Positions 45,827-54,062 of a stretch of 54,062 nucleotides of DNA are shown piece by piece. How positions within the stretch are numbered: position 1 is the first letter of the stretch; each line of letters opens with the position of its first letter. The DNA is from an uncultured Burkholderiales bacterium (GTDB lineage Bacteria > Pseudomonadota > Gammaproteobacteria > Burkholderiales > Burkholderiaceae_C), in assembly GCA_937864005.1 (NCBI GenBank), contig CALMIL010000112.1, positions 1 to 54,062 of the forward strand, written 5' to 3'. The notes below the pieces were generated by a model, which did no database searches, was not told where the DNA came from, and saw only the letters and a list, made by a program, of their open reading frames with translations. A program made the position numbers and the translations under genes.

Positions 45827-47089
45827 TCACGCGCCGGGTTGCCTTTCGAAGAAGAAGCAGTCGGGAAGGATGGCCGGGGCGATGTGGTCGATATCTTCGA
45901 CCGAGACACCGCAGGCGCGGAAGTTGTCGCGCCAATGCCGGATGACATCGACGAGCCGGTCGATCTGCCCCCGCGCCTCTTCGGCCGACAAGCCGAAGCG
46001 CCCCGCCTGCGACAGCAGGTTGTAGATGCTCGCGCTGCGCCCGTAGTCGCCGACGGTCAAGGCCAGGTCGCGCCGCTCCAGGCTGACCACAGGTACGGGC
46101 ACGAGGTCATAGGCCGGAGACAGCCGCCATCCCTTATGCCTGCGCAGCAGCGCATGGTTTCGCGGATGGTCATCGTTGTTGGTCACGGCGGCATTGAAGA
46201 CCATCCGCCCGAATAGTTCGGCGCAGTCGGCTGCAGGCTTGTCGGACCAGCGGCGCAGGTTGTCGGCCAGCAACGGGTATGACCAGCGTTCCCGGTCCAG
46301 GTGGCTGTCGCCGCAGTCGAGCACGGTCAAGCCGCTGACGAGCCCGAATCGCAGGTAGCCCTTGTCGGTGTAGTCGCGATCGAACCGCTGCAGCATCAGC
46401 ACGTCGCCCTCGCCAACCGACTCCAGCCGGGCCCGTGCGACATTCAGACCGCATCTGCGTGCCAGGTCGAGCGTCGCGAACTCGACGCGCTGCAGATTGA
46501 AGCGGTCATCTCTTGCCGGAAACTTGCCGAGCCAGAGATTCTGCGCATCCTCGATCGTGGCCTTTGGCCGCGCGCCCCCCATGCTGGTGCCGGGATCAAG
46601 CTGTTCGAGCAGATGGGCGGCCACCGGGCGCCCCGCGTCGATCGCCTGTGTGACCGCGATCAGTTCCGCCAACTGATGCGTCCGGTTGTACTGGCGCCTG
46701 GGCGCGGGCGGTTCGGCCTTCATGCCGAAGCTCAGATAGCCTGCCCCGTCTTGCGGTCCGTGCAGCAAATAGTCGATTTCTTCCAGGTCGGCCGCACTGC
46801 GCTCGAGCCTGTGCTCGATCACGCGCCGCCCCCAGGCATCGGGGCCGGCGTCTCGAACGGCGCCGGGAATCCCCTTCAGCCGGGTGAACTCGAAGACTTC
46901 CTTGGCAAGAGGCAGCTGGAACGGATCGAGTGCAACTGCCTCTTGGCGCTGAAGGTAGCGATCGCCGTAGCGAAACCGCCCTATTTGCCTGCCATCGGGC
47001 AGCGTCTGCACCCTGAGCAGCGCTGCCGGCACCGTTTCCAACGTGCCGGGCAGCTGAATGTAGACATAGGCTTCGCGCTCAAAAGTCAT
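45827..47089 (-). CDS. hipA: HipA-family serine/threonine kinase toxin
   Basis: A 420-residue HipA-like kinase. The regulatory/G-loop Ser is probably Ser169 in GTSMGGARPKA, with Lys176 nearby as a nucleotide-site residue. The catalytic loop is NNDDHPRNH and the DFG-like metal site is AYDLV. HipA kinases phosphorylate glutamyl-tRNA synthetase or other targets and slow growth when not held by HipB. The ATG lies inside the end of hipB (11-bp overlap), so the module is translated together. It interrupts the polysaccharide region on the opposite strand. Confidence 0.9.
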   Translation of the reverse strand: MTFEREAYVYIQLPGTLETVPAALLRVQTLPDGRQIGRFRYGDRYLQRQEAVALDPFQLPLAKEVFEFTRLKGIPGAVRDAGPDAWGRRVIEHRLERSAADLEEIDYLLHGPQDGAGYLSFGMKAEPPAPRRQYNRTHQLAELIAVTQAIDAGRPVAAHLLEQLDPGTSMGGARPKATIEDAQNLWLGKFPARDDRFNLQRVEFATLDLARRCGLNVARARLESVGEGDVLMLQRFDRDYTDKGYLRFGLVSGLTVLDCGDSHLDRERWSYPLLADNLRRWSDKPAADCAELFGRMVFNAAVTNNDDHPRNHALLRRHKGWRLSPAYDLVPVPVVSLERRDLALTVGDYGRSASIYNLLSQAGRFGLSAEEARGQIDRLVDVIRHWRDNFRACGVSVEDIDHIAPAILPDCFFFERQPGA

Positions 47090-47411
47090 AGTCGTCGCTC
47101 GCCTTGCGGGCCTTTCCCGCTCGCGTCGGGCGGCGCGATGCTTCGAGCGCCTTGCCGTGGAGATCGCCATCGGGATCCGCGACAGCGTCCAAGGACTTGT
47201 CCAGGCCGAGCGCCCACAGTACCGTGAAGCACACACCGACCGCCGTACCCGGCCTGCCCAGCTCGAGCGCCGTGAGGGTGTTTCGGTTGATGCCCGCCTT
47301 GCCGGCGAGATCAGCGGCCGACCAACCGCGCCGAATCCTCGCCACCCTGATGCGCCGGCCCAACTCGGCAACCCGCTCGTTCGCTTGCAGAGGAATCATG
47401 AACTTGCTCAT
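47079..47411 (-). CDS. hipB: HipB-like antitoxin, XRE-family repressor
   Basis: About 110 residues with an XRE helix-turn-helix (RRIRVARIRRGWSAADLAGK, then AGINRNTLTALELGRPG) and an unstructured basic-acidic tail. It should bind HipA and repress its own operon. Possible starts are GTG 47429 and ATGs at 47423, 47411 and 47399; I prefer 47411, because one operator repeat covers the more distant ones. No start has a strong ribosome site. Confidence 0.88.
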   Translation of the reverse strand: MSKFMIPLQANERVAELGRRIRVARIRRGWSAADLAGKAGINRNTLTALELGRPGTAVGVCFTVLWALGLDKSLDAVADPDGDLHGKALEASRRPTRAGKARKASDDYDF

Positions 47412-47412
47412 T

Positions 47413-47457
47413 ATGCTAGGCATTATCACGAATCAACGATCGAAATACTAGGCATTG
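47413..47457. promoter_or_regulatory. Two direct repeats upstream of hipBA, likely HipB operators
   Basis: ATGCTAGGCATTA (47413–47425) and ATACTAGGCATTG (47445–47457) share 11 of 13 bases and are 32 bp apart, about three helical turns, so two HipB dimers could sit on the same DNA face. Confidence 0.6.
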
Positions 47458-47787
47458 AACGCATGAAGCACAAGCCGTTCGCCCGGGAAGAAGAGCGCCA
47501 GACCTAAAACCTCGAGACGGCTTGCACGCCGTTACCACTGCCGTCGGCGCCTTACAAGGCGGGGGTTCATCGAAACGTTTCGGCGACGAAAGCTAGGCAG
47601 ACTACCGCCCGGCCCCGCAGACCGCTTCGTCTGCCGCCCGGCAGCAGCGAGTGCCCAGGTGATGCATCACGCATCGCGTAGCGCCGACACGGTCGGCTCG
47701 CTCACCCAACGCACGGAAGCCCGCTTCATCCATGGCCGCATCGCGCGGCCATGGATGACATCGTCGTCCTGCTTTCCCTGGCCGCAT
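47458..47787. other. Non-coding stretch between hipB and the lyase gene
   Basis: About 330 bp without a convincing gene. It holds a 12-bp palindrome CGAAACGTTTCG (47571–47582), a hairpin with arms GCAGAC and GTCTGC (47617–47634) and the larger hairpin at 47726–47758. A frame open from 47659 lacks coding character before 47788. Confidence 0.5.
47726..47758 (+). promoter_or_regulatory. Perfect 14-bp hairpin in the lyase leader
   Basis: TCATCCATGGCCGC and GCGGCCATGGATGA form a perfect 14-bp stem with a 5-base loop (ATCGC), ending 29 bases before the lyase ATG. No T-run follows, so it may be a leader regulatory structure, a protein-binding palindrome or a transcription stop for the preceding region. 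Confidence 0.55.
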
Positions 47788-50127
47788 ATGATCACCACTA
47801 CCCCGCTGCATCCCCGCTTCATGTCGCTGAGCGTGCTTTCGCTGTGCATCTCGCTGGCTGCATGCGGCGGATCGGATACGCCCGAGGATATTGCCGCAGC
47901 CTCCACCTCGGCGCATTCTCTGGAATCACCCGCAGCGCTGCGCGACACCCGCTCCCCGGCAACGGCGACCGGCGCCGGCGCTTCGCTCGCCGGGCCCGCG
48001 CTTTCGACGGCAAGCGTCGGATCGAACCTGCAGAGGCTGATCGCGGCAGCAACCACACCGGCGTCCGCTGCGGCCGGCGCGGGAACCGGGCTCGTCAGGG
48101 CGCCCATCCTCATCGGCTCCGACGAAACCTCGCGCACGCTTCCGGCCTCGCGCGACACGTCGCCGACGCGCGCGCCGGTATTCACTCCAAAACAGGAACC
48201 CACGCCGCCGCGTTCCCTTTGGACGCTTCCCGAGAGTGTCACGGTCGAGGGGGACGTATCCGGCACGACCTTCACGGCGTCAACGGCAGACGCGCTTGCG
48301 AAGCGGAGCGATATCGTCTTGAGCACCAGCCGCATTCCGAAGGAGGATTGGGCGGCCGCGAAGTCGAAGTTCGCCTCCGTGCCGTCCTGGACGAGTTGGG
48401 TGGGAAGGCGCAAGGCGCTTGTAGACGATTGGATTGGCGCATCACGCGATCGTGCGGACCTGATTGGCGGCTACGGGCACGATTACAACGACCCGAAAAC
48501 CGGCATTCCGCTTGCTTGGACTCCCGAGTCAGCCGAACCCCCGGACGGAGCGACCGATACCGAGATTCGCTTCAAGCAAGCCTGGGTATATTTCATGCGC
48601 GCCTACAACCTGACCCGGACCGGTGAGGCCGCGAGGATCTATGCCCTCACCGGCGATGTGAAGTACGCGGAGTGGGCAGCGCGCCAACTCGACTTCTATG
48701 CCACCAACTACAACCTGTGGCCGCTGCGCACGGAGAACGGGCGCGGGCGCATGTACCGCCACGGGCTCGACGAGGCCACCGGCGTCTGGGACTTGCTGGA
48801 CGCCGCCCGCCTTCTCGAAGTCTATGCCGGGGCAGCCCGTGTCAGTTCATGGCGCACGGGCCTATTCCAACCTATGGCAGAGAACCTCAAGACGGTAACG
48901 TCGCCCCTGACGAACATCGGCCTCTGGCACGCCTCGGGCATCGCAGGCATTGCCATGCGCCTGCACGATGGCGCGTTGCTCGACTATGCGCTCAACAACC
49001 CGATCGGCATCCGAGCTACGTTGGCCGCCGCGATGACTTCGGACTACCTCTGGGATGAAGGCAGCTTCGGCTACAACGACTATGTGATCTGGGCACTCAG
49101 CAACCTGCAGGTCGCCGCCGGCGTGGAGGGCTATGCGTCATCCGTCGCTTCCGAGCGCACGCCGCTTTACCGCCTCCTCCTGAGCCCGCTCGACTATCGT
49201 TTCGACGACGGCTCGCTGCCAACGCCCGGCGACTCGGCACCGTACAACGCATTCACTTCGCGATCCTTCGTCCGCGCTTACCGTTCCATCCCGACCTGGT
49301 GGGGCGTGCAGGCAGCCAACGCCTCGCAGTCGTGGGAAGCCCTGATGGATGCCCCGCCCGCCACGCCACCGGCGCCCACATTACCACCGGTGACGACCCG
49401 CAACTTTCCCGGCAACCGTATGGCCGTGTTGCGCTCCGGCGCGTGGCAGGCATTCGTTCACTATGGACAGTCGCGCGCGAATCATTGGCAGGAAGAGGCA
49501 CTGACCTACGAGCTTCATTTCGGAACGGTCCGCCTCAGCAGCGATCCCGGCACGGTGAACTACAGTTCGCCGTACCACAACGACTATTTCCGAAAGGGCC
49601 CTGCGCAAAACGTGCCGCTCATCGATGGAATGGGTCAGGAGAAGTGGAGCCCTGGCGAGATTGACGTATTCGACCCCGCCGAAGCCCGTCTCGTCGTCAA
49701 GCATCCGTCATACAGGTCAGGCGTCGCCGTCGTGCGCGGATTTAGAACGACGACGCAAGGCTTCGTCGAACGCACGTCGTTAAGCACAGCAGACAAAAGC
49801 GTAAGGCGACTCGGGATCGCCTACCATAGCAACTGCAGTATTCGGCCGCTGAACGGACTCATCTCACTTGCGGTGGCGCCTTCGGTTCCGGCGACGCCAG
49901 CCACGGCTTACTGGACGGAACTGTCCGCCTACTCCGCCGCCGCCAAATGGTCCATAGAGATCGATTGCGGTGGCGCCAAGTTCTCTTACATGGTCGTGGG
50001 GACGCCCAATCAAAGGGTTTATCTTGGAAAGGAGCCCACTACACCGCTACCAGGTGTACGTCCTGTGCTCTACTATGAAGTTACTTCGGACGCAGCAGTC
50101 TTTGAATCAACAATTGATGCCAGATAA
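47788..50127 (+). CDS. Polysaccharide lyase lipoprotein (alginate lyase / heparinase II-III type)
   Basis: A 779-residue lipoprotein. The lipobox LAAC lies at about residue 26 if the ATG is 47788; ATG 47821 would leave a very short signal. After a ~150-residue Ala/Thr/Ser/Pro-rich linker comes an alpha-helical toroid (about 200–500: MYRHGLDEATGVWDLLDAAR, GLWHASGIAGIAMR), then a beta-sheet domain with VHYGQSRANHWQEEALTYEL and SDPGTVNYSSPYHNDYFRKG, as in the Heparinase_II_III domain. It probably cleaves uronic-acid-containing polymer, perhaps the one made by this locus. GC content falls toward its 3' end. Confidence 0.8.
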   Translation: MITTTPLHPRFMSLSVLSLCISLAACGGSDTPEDIAAASTSAHSLESPAALRDTRSPATATGAGASLAGPALSTASVGSNLQRLIAAATTPASAAAGAGTGLVRAPILIGSDETSRTLPASRDTSPTRAPVFTPKQEPTPPRSLWTLPESVTVEGDVSGTTFTASTADALAKRSDIVLSTSRIPKEDWAAAKSKFASVPSWTSWVGRRKALVDDWIGASRDRADLIGGYGHDYNDPKTGIPLAWTPESAEPPDGATDTEIRFKQAWVYFMRAYNLTRTGEAARIYALTGDVKYAEWAARQLDFYATNYNLWPLRTENGRGRMYRHGLDEATGVWDLLDAARLLEVYAGAARVSSWRTGLFQPMAENLKTVTSPLTNIGLWHASGIAGIAMRLHDGALLDYALNNPIGIRATLAAAMTSDYLWDEGSFGYNDYVIWALSNLQVAAGVEGYASSVASERTPLYRLLLSPLDYRFDDGSLPTPGDSAPYNAFTSRSFVRAYRSIPTWWGVQAANASQSWEALMDAPPATPPAPTLPPVTTRNFPGNRMAVLRSGAWQAFVHYGQSRANHWQEEALTYELHFGTVRLSSDPGTVNYSSPYHNDYFRKGPAQNVPLIDGMGQEKWSPGEIDVFDPAEARLVVKHPSYRSGVAVVRGFRTTTQGFVERTSLSTADKSVRRLGIAYHSNCSIRPLNGLISLAVAPSVPATPATAYWTELSAYSAAAKWSIEIDCGGAKFSYMVVGTPNQRVYLGKEPTTPLPGVRPVLYYEVTSDAAVFESTIDAR

Positions 50128-50288
50128 AACAACAAAAGAAGAAAGCAATCGCATGGATAAATTCTGTCTCCGACAAACGATGCACACAAGATATTAGAAC
50201 GGACCTTACAACAAGATATAAACACCTCACAAGCCCGAACACCAAACAGACAGAGTTGTAAATTTCACTATAGTCTAGTCAGAACATT

Positions 50289-51422
50289 TCACGATTCATC
50301 GCACCTTCTAGTAGCCATCTTCACCATACTCCTATTGATGCGATGGACTTGGCCCCTTCCAAAGCGCTGGCCCGGAAGTTCTATAAATCGATAACTAAGC
50401 ACTGAAAAGGCGATCAGTGTGGCCAACATTAATATGGCAAGCGTATCCCCAATCCAGGCCGGGCCGGCAAAGACATTGGCACCACCGCTATTTCTACTAA
50501 TATATTCAGGAAAGAACAATCCCACACCATCCAACAATCGAGCCTGGAGCATCACCTGCCATAGGTAGATTGAGTAAGAAAGTGCGCCAAGTCTAATTAG
50601 GAGTGGCGCCTTAAGTAGGCCACTGATTAGTCCGTCCGATCTAGCAAACGTGAAAACTACAGCTGCGAAAAGAAGTGGCGTAGCAAATTTTAGAGTTGCT
50701 GGTGTGAAGATGACGGCAAGAGCTGAGAGCGCGATGATAATAATCTCTATCACACTTGCCATTTTCCAGAGTTTAAACGGATATCGTTTATGAATCGCAA
50801 ACGTCAGAGTGCCGATACCAAATCCCAGTAGTGCCCTCAGAATTCCCCAGTTGAACGTGCGATCCGGTACCCCAGAAAAAGCGCTCAATGCCAGCGCGAC
50901 TCCGGCGACTATCAACCAAACAAGATTGGCCCTCGTCCTGGCTGCAACCTCGATCGTTGCAAATGTCGCATAGGCCCACCACTCCCCACCGATACTCCAC
51001 GATGGGCCATTCCAGCCAAGCTCATCAGTTAGGCCGAAGCAATTGACAAGTGTCGCCGCATAGAAGAATTCACTTAGCGTCTTTCCAGGCCCGAACGGTT
51101 CGCGCCCCGCAGTCACCACCCCAGCCGCAAGAAGTACTTCACTGAGAAGCATGACGCACAGAATCGCGATGTGCAATGGATAGAGTCGCCAGAAGCGAGC
51201 CCACATGAACAGCAATGGGGAGAATCCTTCGGAGAGCCGCCGGCGGTAGGCTGCCGCAATGACGAAGCCGCTCAAGACGAAGAAGAAGTCGACAAAGAGC
51301 CAACTATTTGCAACGATTGGCAAGCTTACGATCGCTCCCGACGCGGGGAAGTGGAAGAGCGCCACCATGATCGCGCAGACGCCACGCAGGCTGTCGAGCA
51401 CCAGAAAGCGATCTGACTTCAC
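50289..51422 (-). CDS. Acyltransferase 3 family O-acyltransferase (OafA/YrhL-like)
   Basis: A 377-residue membrane protein with about ten transmembrane helices. RFLVLDSLRGVCAIMVALFH is the conserved start with the catalytic-type His, FFFVLSGFVIA follows, and the middle carries NGPSWSIGGEWWAY. Such proteins O-acetylate exported glycans. The start is GTG 51422, with GAAGG 8 bases before; a TTG at 51512 would add 30 residues and is unlikely. The base composition is clearly poorer in GC than the rest of the window, consistent with transfer. Confidence 0.88.
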   Translation of the reverse strand: MKSDRFLVLDSLRGVCAIMVALFHFPASGAIVSLPIVANSWLFVDFFFVLSGFVIAAAYRRRLSEGFSPLLFMWARFWRLYPLHIAILCVMLLSEVLLAAGVVTAGREPFGPGKTLSEFFYAATLVNCFGLTDELGWNGPSWSIGGEWWAYATFATIEVAARTRANLVWLIVAGVALALSAFSGVPDRTFNWGILRALLGFGIGTLTFAIHKRYPFKLWKMASVIEIIIIALSALAVIFTPATLKFATPLLFAAVVFTFARSDGLISGLLKAPLLIRLGALSYSIYLWQVMLQARLLDGVGLFFPEYISRNSGGANVFAGPAWIGDTLAILMLATLIAFSVLSYRFIELPGQRFGRGQVHRINRSMVKMATRRCDES

Positions 51423-51612
51423 ACTACTACCTTCGCTTTGCCAGACTGGCGAATGGATCCGATCGTTTGCACCGACATATCCGTCGATCCGGGGTTCAGA
51501 GCGACAATCCAATAGATCAGAGAGCGCACTTCGAACGCCGATCCTTGGTGGTGGACGAGACGCCTCAATATGGGATACTAAAGCGGTTGGAACGCTGCTC
51601 GACTCGGGGGGC

Positions 51613-52482
51613 TTAGACCCAGCCCGTACGTCGAAGAGCTACCCGCCTGGTGATCCGCTTGCCCGCGCGCGGCTGCTCCCAGCGTGTGGCGGCATCGGCA
51701 TCGAGCCGCGCAGCCAGCGCGGCCACATCGGTACTGCGCGGGTTCCACTTGATGAGCCAGTCCACCTGCGCCAGCCCCGAGGCGTTGCACGCTTCGATGC
51801 CGCGCATCAGCCGCGCGGAGTCGAACCCCGAGTCCAGCCGAGCGAGGATCGGCGCCTTCGGACCCGCCGCACTCAGGCGCTGGGCCATCGGGATGACGCG
51901 CTCGAGGTTGAAGTCGGTCTCGCTGGCAGAGTGCTGCACCCCCGGGCGCAAGGCAAGTTCGAGGCAAAACCCGTGCGATCCCAGATAGGCCGCCAACGGG
52001 CAGTAGCCGTCCACGCCGGCATAGGTGCGGCCCACGCCTTCCTTGGCGGTGCCGCCGTTGTCCATCGCAAACGTATCCACGTCCAAAGGCAGCCAGCCAC
52101 ACGGCAGCACGCCGTAGTCCGGGCGCTGGCCGGCCAGCAGCGTCTCGATCATCGGTGCGGCGAAGTCGAACATCTCGACCGCCTTGGCGTCCATGCGCTG
52201 GCGCAGCGTGGGGCTCGAGGGCAGCAGGCCGATGCCCAGCGCCTGCTTGTAGAACGCGTCGCCGCGAAAGTTCTCGATGGCGTCGAAGTCGCTCTTGCCT
52301 TGCACGAGCAGGCCGACGTAGCTGCGCACGATGTCGCTGTTGGCAACGCCGCTCTTGACGGGCAGCGCCGCATCGAGCCGGGCGAGCACGGGCTGCAGGG
52401 CCTTCAGGTAGTGCCCCACCAGCGCCAGGCCGGCCACCGGAGTGAGGTCGTAGTCGAGTTGCTTGACGATCAATTGGCGCAT
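51613..52482 (-). pseudogene. IS1380-family transposase, C-terminally truncated
   Basis: A 289-codon frame matching the N-terminal two thirds of IS1380-type transposases, which are about 450 residues long. SGVANSDIVRSYVGLLVQGK, the first catalytic-region stretch LPLDVDTFAMDNGGTAKEG and the second ARLDSGFDSARLMRGIE are visible, but the part with the catalytic Glu is missing after ITRRVALRRTG. It must be inactive. GC content is high, unlike the flanking DNA. The exact ends of the element could not be set. Confidence 0.8.
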
Positions 52483-52579
52483 TCGATTGAGCTGGGCTGG
52501 CAGTATCGAAACGGATACTCCCCTTCAACTCACCCGCAGGGTGATCGGTTGTCGGGATCAACCCTGCCATGATCGTCAA

Positions 52580-52921
52580 TCAGATCAACGACTTGGCCGC
52601 GTCGGCGTTCGGCGAGGTCACGGATTCAGGTTGTATAAACTCAATATATCCAGGCCACCCATTCGGTTTATTCTTTGGAACTACCGTGGAATAGACATCG
52701 GGGGGAACTACGGGTGTTCTTTGCAGGACCTTCGTTCCGTCTCCCGACCTATTTATTCCAGTACCGTCAAGCGTCATTGTACGGAGCACAACCATACCGG
52801 GAATGACCGGTGCAGCAGGTAGCTCTGGAATGTCATCTTTCCAGCCCCCACCACAACCGGACAACGCTGCGGTCGGCGCGATTGCACCGGTAATAGTAGC
52901 TTTACGTCGACTGAACTTCAC
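52580..52921 (-). CDS. Small lipoprotein of unknown function, perhaps truncated
   Basis: A 113-codon frame starting at GTG, preceded by AAGGAAA. It has a basic N-terminus and a lipobox ALSGC (Cys23), followed by a Gly/Trp segment and a polar domain (MTLDGTGINRSGDGTKV). Codons are AT-richer up to about residue 95, after which the last ~17 codons become strongly GC-rich. That jump, right beside the IS1380 fragment, suggests that the natural C-terminus may have been replaced. Function unknown. Confidence 0.5.
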   Translation of the reverse strand: MKFSRRKATITGAIAPTAALSGCGGGWKDDIPELPAAPVIPGMVVLRTMTLDGTGINRSGDGTKVLQRTPVVPPDVYSTVVPKNKPNGWPGYIEFIQPESVTSPNADAAKSLI

Positions 52922-52964
52922 GGCAACAGTTTCCTTGGCGATTTGTATAAAATCTATAGGTGTG

Positions 52965-53849
52965 TCATGATAATGTTAGGCTTCGGCGTGCATATATCCT
53001 GAGCATATCTTTTGCGTTGAGATGAATATGTCTACTATGCAACGAAGGCCTATCAATTACCGCTTTGAGCATTCGCTGAGCTGAAGTACTCTTTGACATC
53101 ACGCCAAAATTCCAAAGCAACCTCGACAGCGACATCGTTCTGCCCACGCGCTCCGAGCGAAGGATGGTGAAGCCGCAGTCGGTGAGCAGCCGGCTCAGGG
53201 TTGCCTGAGTGTAGAAGAAGATATGCCCATCGCAACTCAAGCTGCGCTCTCTTCGCCCGAGAAGGCGGTATGCAAGCGTGTCGTATATTGGCGTTTCTAC
53301 AACGAATACTCCGTCGTCTCGAAGAATCCGACTTACCACGCGAAGATTCGCTGCCGGATCGTCCAGATGCTCGATGACATGCAACATGACGACCGCGTCC
53401 GCACACCCATCTTCGAGATCGGTTGAAAGCAGTGTTGCCCTGCGTACATCGATGTCATAGGCGCGGCGGGCAAACTCTACCGCACGACCATCGGGCTCGA
53501 TGCCGGTCACTTTCCAGCCCTTGGACCTGAATGACCCGAGCAGCAAGCCGGAATGAGCGCCGACTTCAACCACGTGCCCCTTGCGCGGCAATAGATCTGA
53601 CAAGACGGATTCGATCTTTTCGTAGTCTGGAAGCTTCGTCAGTGCACGGCGTACTTCAGGGCTTGCTTCGCTGAGCGGTTCCTGCTCAGTGGCGGTGACG
53701 GAATAAGTCTCGAGATTGTCCCGTTCGAGTGGAAAGGCGTACATCAGGCCACAGTTTTCGCACTGCACAATCTGGTGTATTTGGGCCCTTCCGGCTTTAT
53801 GGAGAACCTTGTAGCTTGCGGTGCCGCAGTTGTTGCATCGAGCTTTCAT
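52965..53849 (-). CDS. Class I SAM-dependent methyltransferase with N-terminal Cys4 motif
   Basis: A 294-residue protein. The N-terminus has two Cys pairs (CNNCG at 5–9 and CENCG about 30–34), a small zinc ribbon as in sugar methyltransferases. Motif I is VVEVGAHSGLLLGSF with Glu at VTGIEPDG, and LHVIEHLDDP follows. It is likely to methylate a nucleotide sugar or glycan. Base composition is AT-richer, like the acyltransferase. The gene lies between an IS1380 fragment and a probable IS21-like terminus. Confidence 0.85.
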   Translation of the reverse strand: MKARCNNCGTASYKVLHKAGRAQIHQIVQCENCGLMYAFPLERDNLETYSVTATEQEPLSEASPEVRRALTKLPDYEKIESVLSDLLPRKGHVVEVGAHSGLLLGSFRSKGWKVTGIEPDGRAVEFARRAYDIDVRRATLLSTDLEDGCADAVVMLHVIEHLDDPAANLRVVSRILRDDGVFVVETPIYDTLAYRLLGRRERSLSCDGHIFFYTQATLSRLLTDCGFTILRSERVGRTMSLSRLLWNFGVMSKSTSAQRMLKAVIDRPSLHSRHIHLNAKDMLRIYARRSLTLS

Positions 53850-53979
53850 GACAGGTAACTTTGCCTCATTTCTGATACGAGCCTGAGTATTCCACTACGC
53901 CCCCCGCAGCGCGGTTCGGTCGGGATGGGTACGGCTCAGGTCGCCCCGGCACCCCACGCGTAGCTCTTGGCGTCGAGTT

Positions 53980-54062
53980 TCTGCATGGTTGGCGACAATT
54001 ACCTTGGCCGGTCGACGACAACTATCTTGGCCGGTCGAGGCTGACGCCGGGTAGGTCCGGGG
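53980..54062 (+). mobile_element. Probable left terminus of an IS21-like element, cut by window edge
   Basis: The 23-bp tandem repeats, a nearby 5'-TG and the return to high GC suggest an insertion-sequence end. The transposase (istA-like) would lie beyond the right edge. The outer boundary is not certain. Confidence 0.4.
53993..54038. repeat. Two adjacent 23-bp direct repeats
   Basis: Two exactly adjoining copies (53993–54015, 54016–54038) that begin CGACAA, end CTTGGCCGGTCGA and differ at only two positions. Tandem terminal repeats of this kind are typical of IS21-type elements, where they bind the transposase. Confidence 0.8.

Noticed and set aside
51423..51612. Possible N-terminal extension of the acyltransferase from TTG 51512
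   Set aside because: The extra residues lack family similarity and GTG 51422 has a proper ribosome site; nothing else convincing is seen in this interval.

Overview
The window is GC-rich, densely packed bacterial chromosome. Several gene arrangements point to a betaproteobacterium, probably Burkholderiales or a close relative: an FmdB–DUF502–aspS–endonuclease/phosphatase–cardiolipin synthase block, a ubiJ–ubiB pair, a five-enzyme hut system with hutD, and a WcaJ/EpsL-type exopolysaccharide operon. No rRNA, tRNA or CRISPR was seen. The species cannot be fixed from the sequence alone.

Layout: (1) 1–9.0 kb holds accessory metabolism: a membrane-anchored Mrr-like protein, a secreted clan-GH-D-like glycosidase, a class 3 (ReAV-type) L-asparaginase whose stop codon abuts a 157-bp palindromic MITE-like element, and an AraC regulator divergent from an SDR / membrane protein / haem-beta-propeller operon. 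(2) 9.0–21.3 kb is a full histidine-utilisation island. hutC-hutD-hutI-hutG-hutF run leftward. hutU-hutH, a NitT/TauT-type ABC transporter and a HisC-like aminotransferase run rightward. The two arms share a control region with two HutC-type palindromes, each embedded in a predicted promoter. The enzymes give the HutF/HutG five-step route from histidine to glutamate, ammonia and formate. (3) 21.3–30.5 kb is housekeeping: clsB-like, ybhP-like, aspS, DUF502 and fmdB, then an orphan potF-like gene and ubiB/ubiJ.

(4) 30.7–54 kb is a polysaccharide region. A tight operon wcaJ–epsL-like–galE–gmd–fcl–manC supplies the initiating glycosyl-phosphate transferase, an outer-membrane barrel, UDP-galactose and GDP-fucose. 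It is followed by cysQ on the opposite strand, cysD, and a cysN–cysC fusion, which together can make PAPS and dispose of PAP. Next come a trio of probable glycan-tailoring genes (DUF354, Gfo/Idh/MocA, aldo-keto-reductase-like), a hipBA toxin–antitoxin module, a polysaccharide-lyase lipoprotein, an O-acyltransferase and a methyltransferase. The right end is visibly poorer in GC and holds an IS1380 fragment and, at the edge, the probable terminus of an IS21-like element. This part looks like a mobile, recently rearranged glycan island.

The most unusual feature is the cysD gene. It is in frame with an upstream 290-codon reading frame that resembles an IS630-type transposase which has kept its helix-turn-helix half and lost the catalytic DDE residues. 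It reads as a domesticated transposase fused to, or translationally coupled with, ATP sulfurylase inside a possible sulfated-exopolysaccharide locus.
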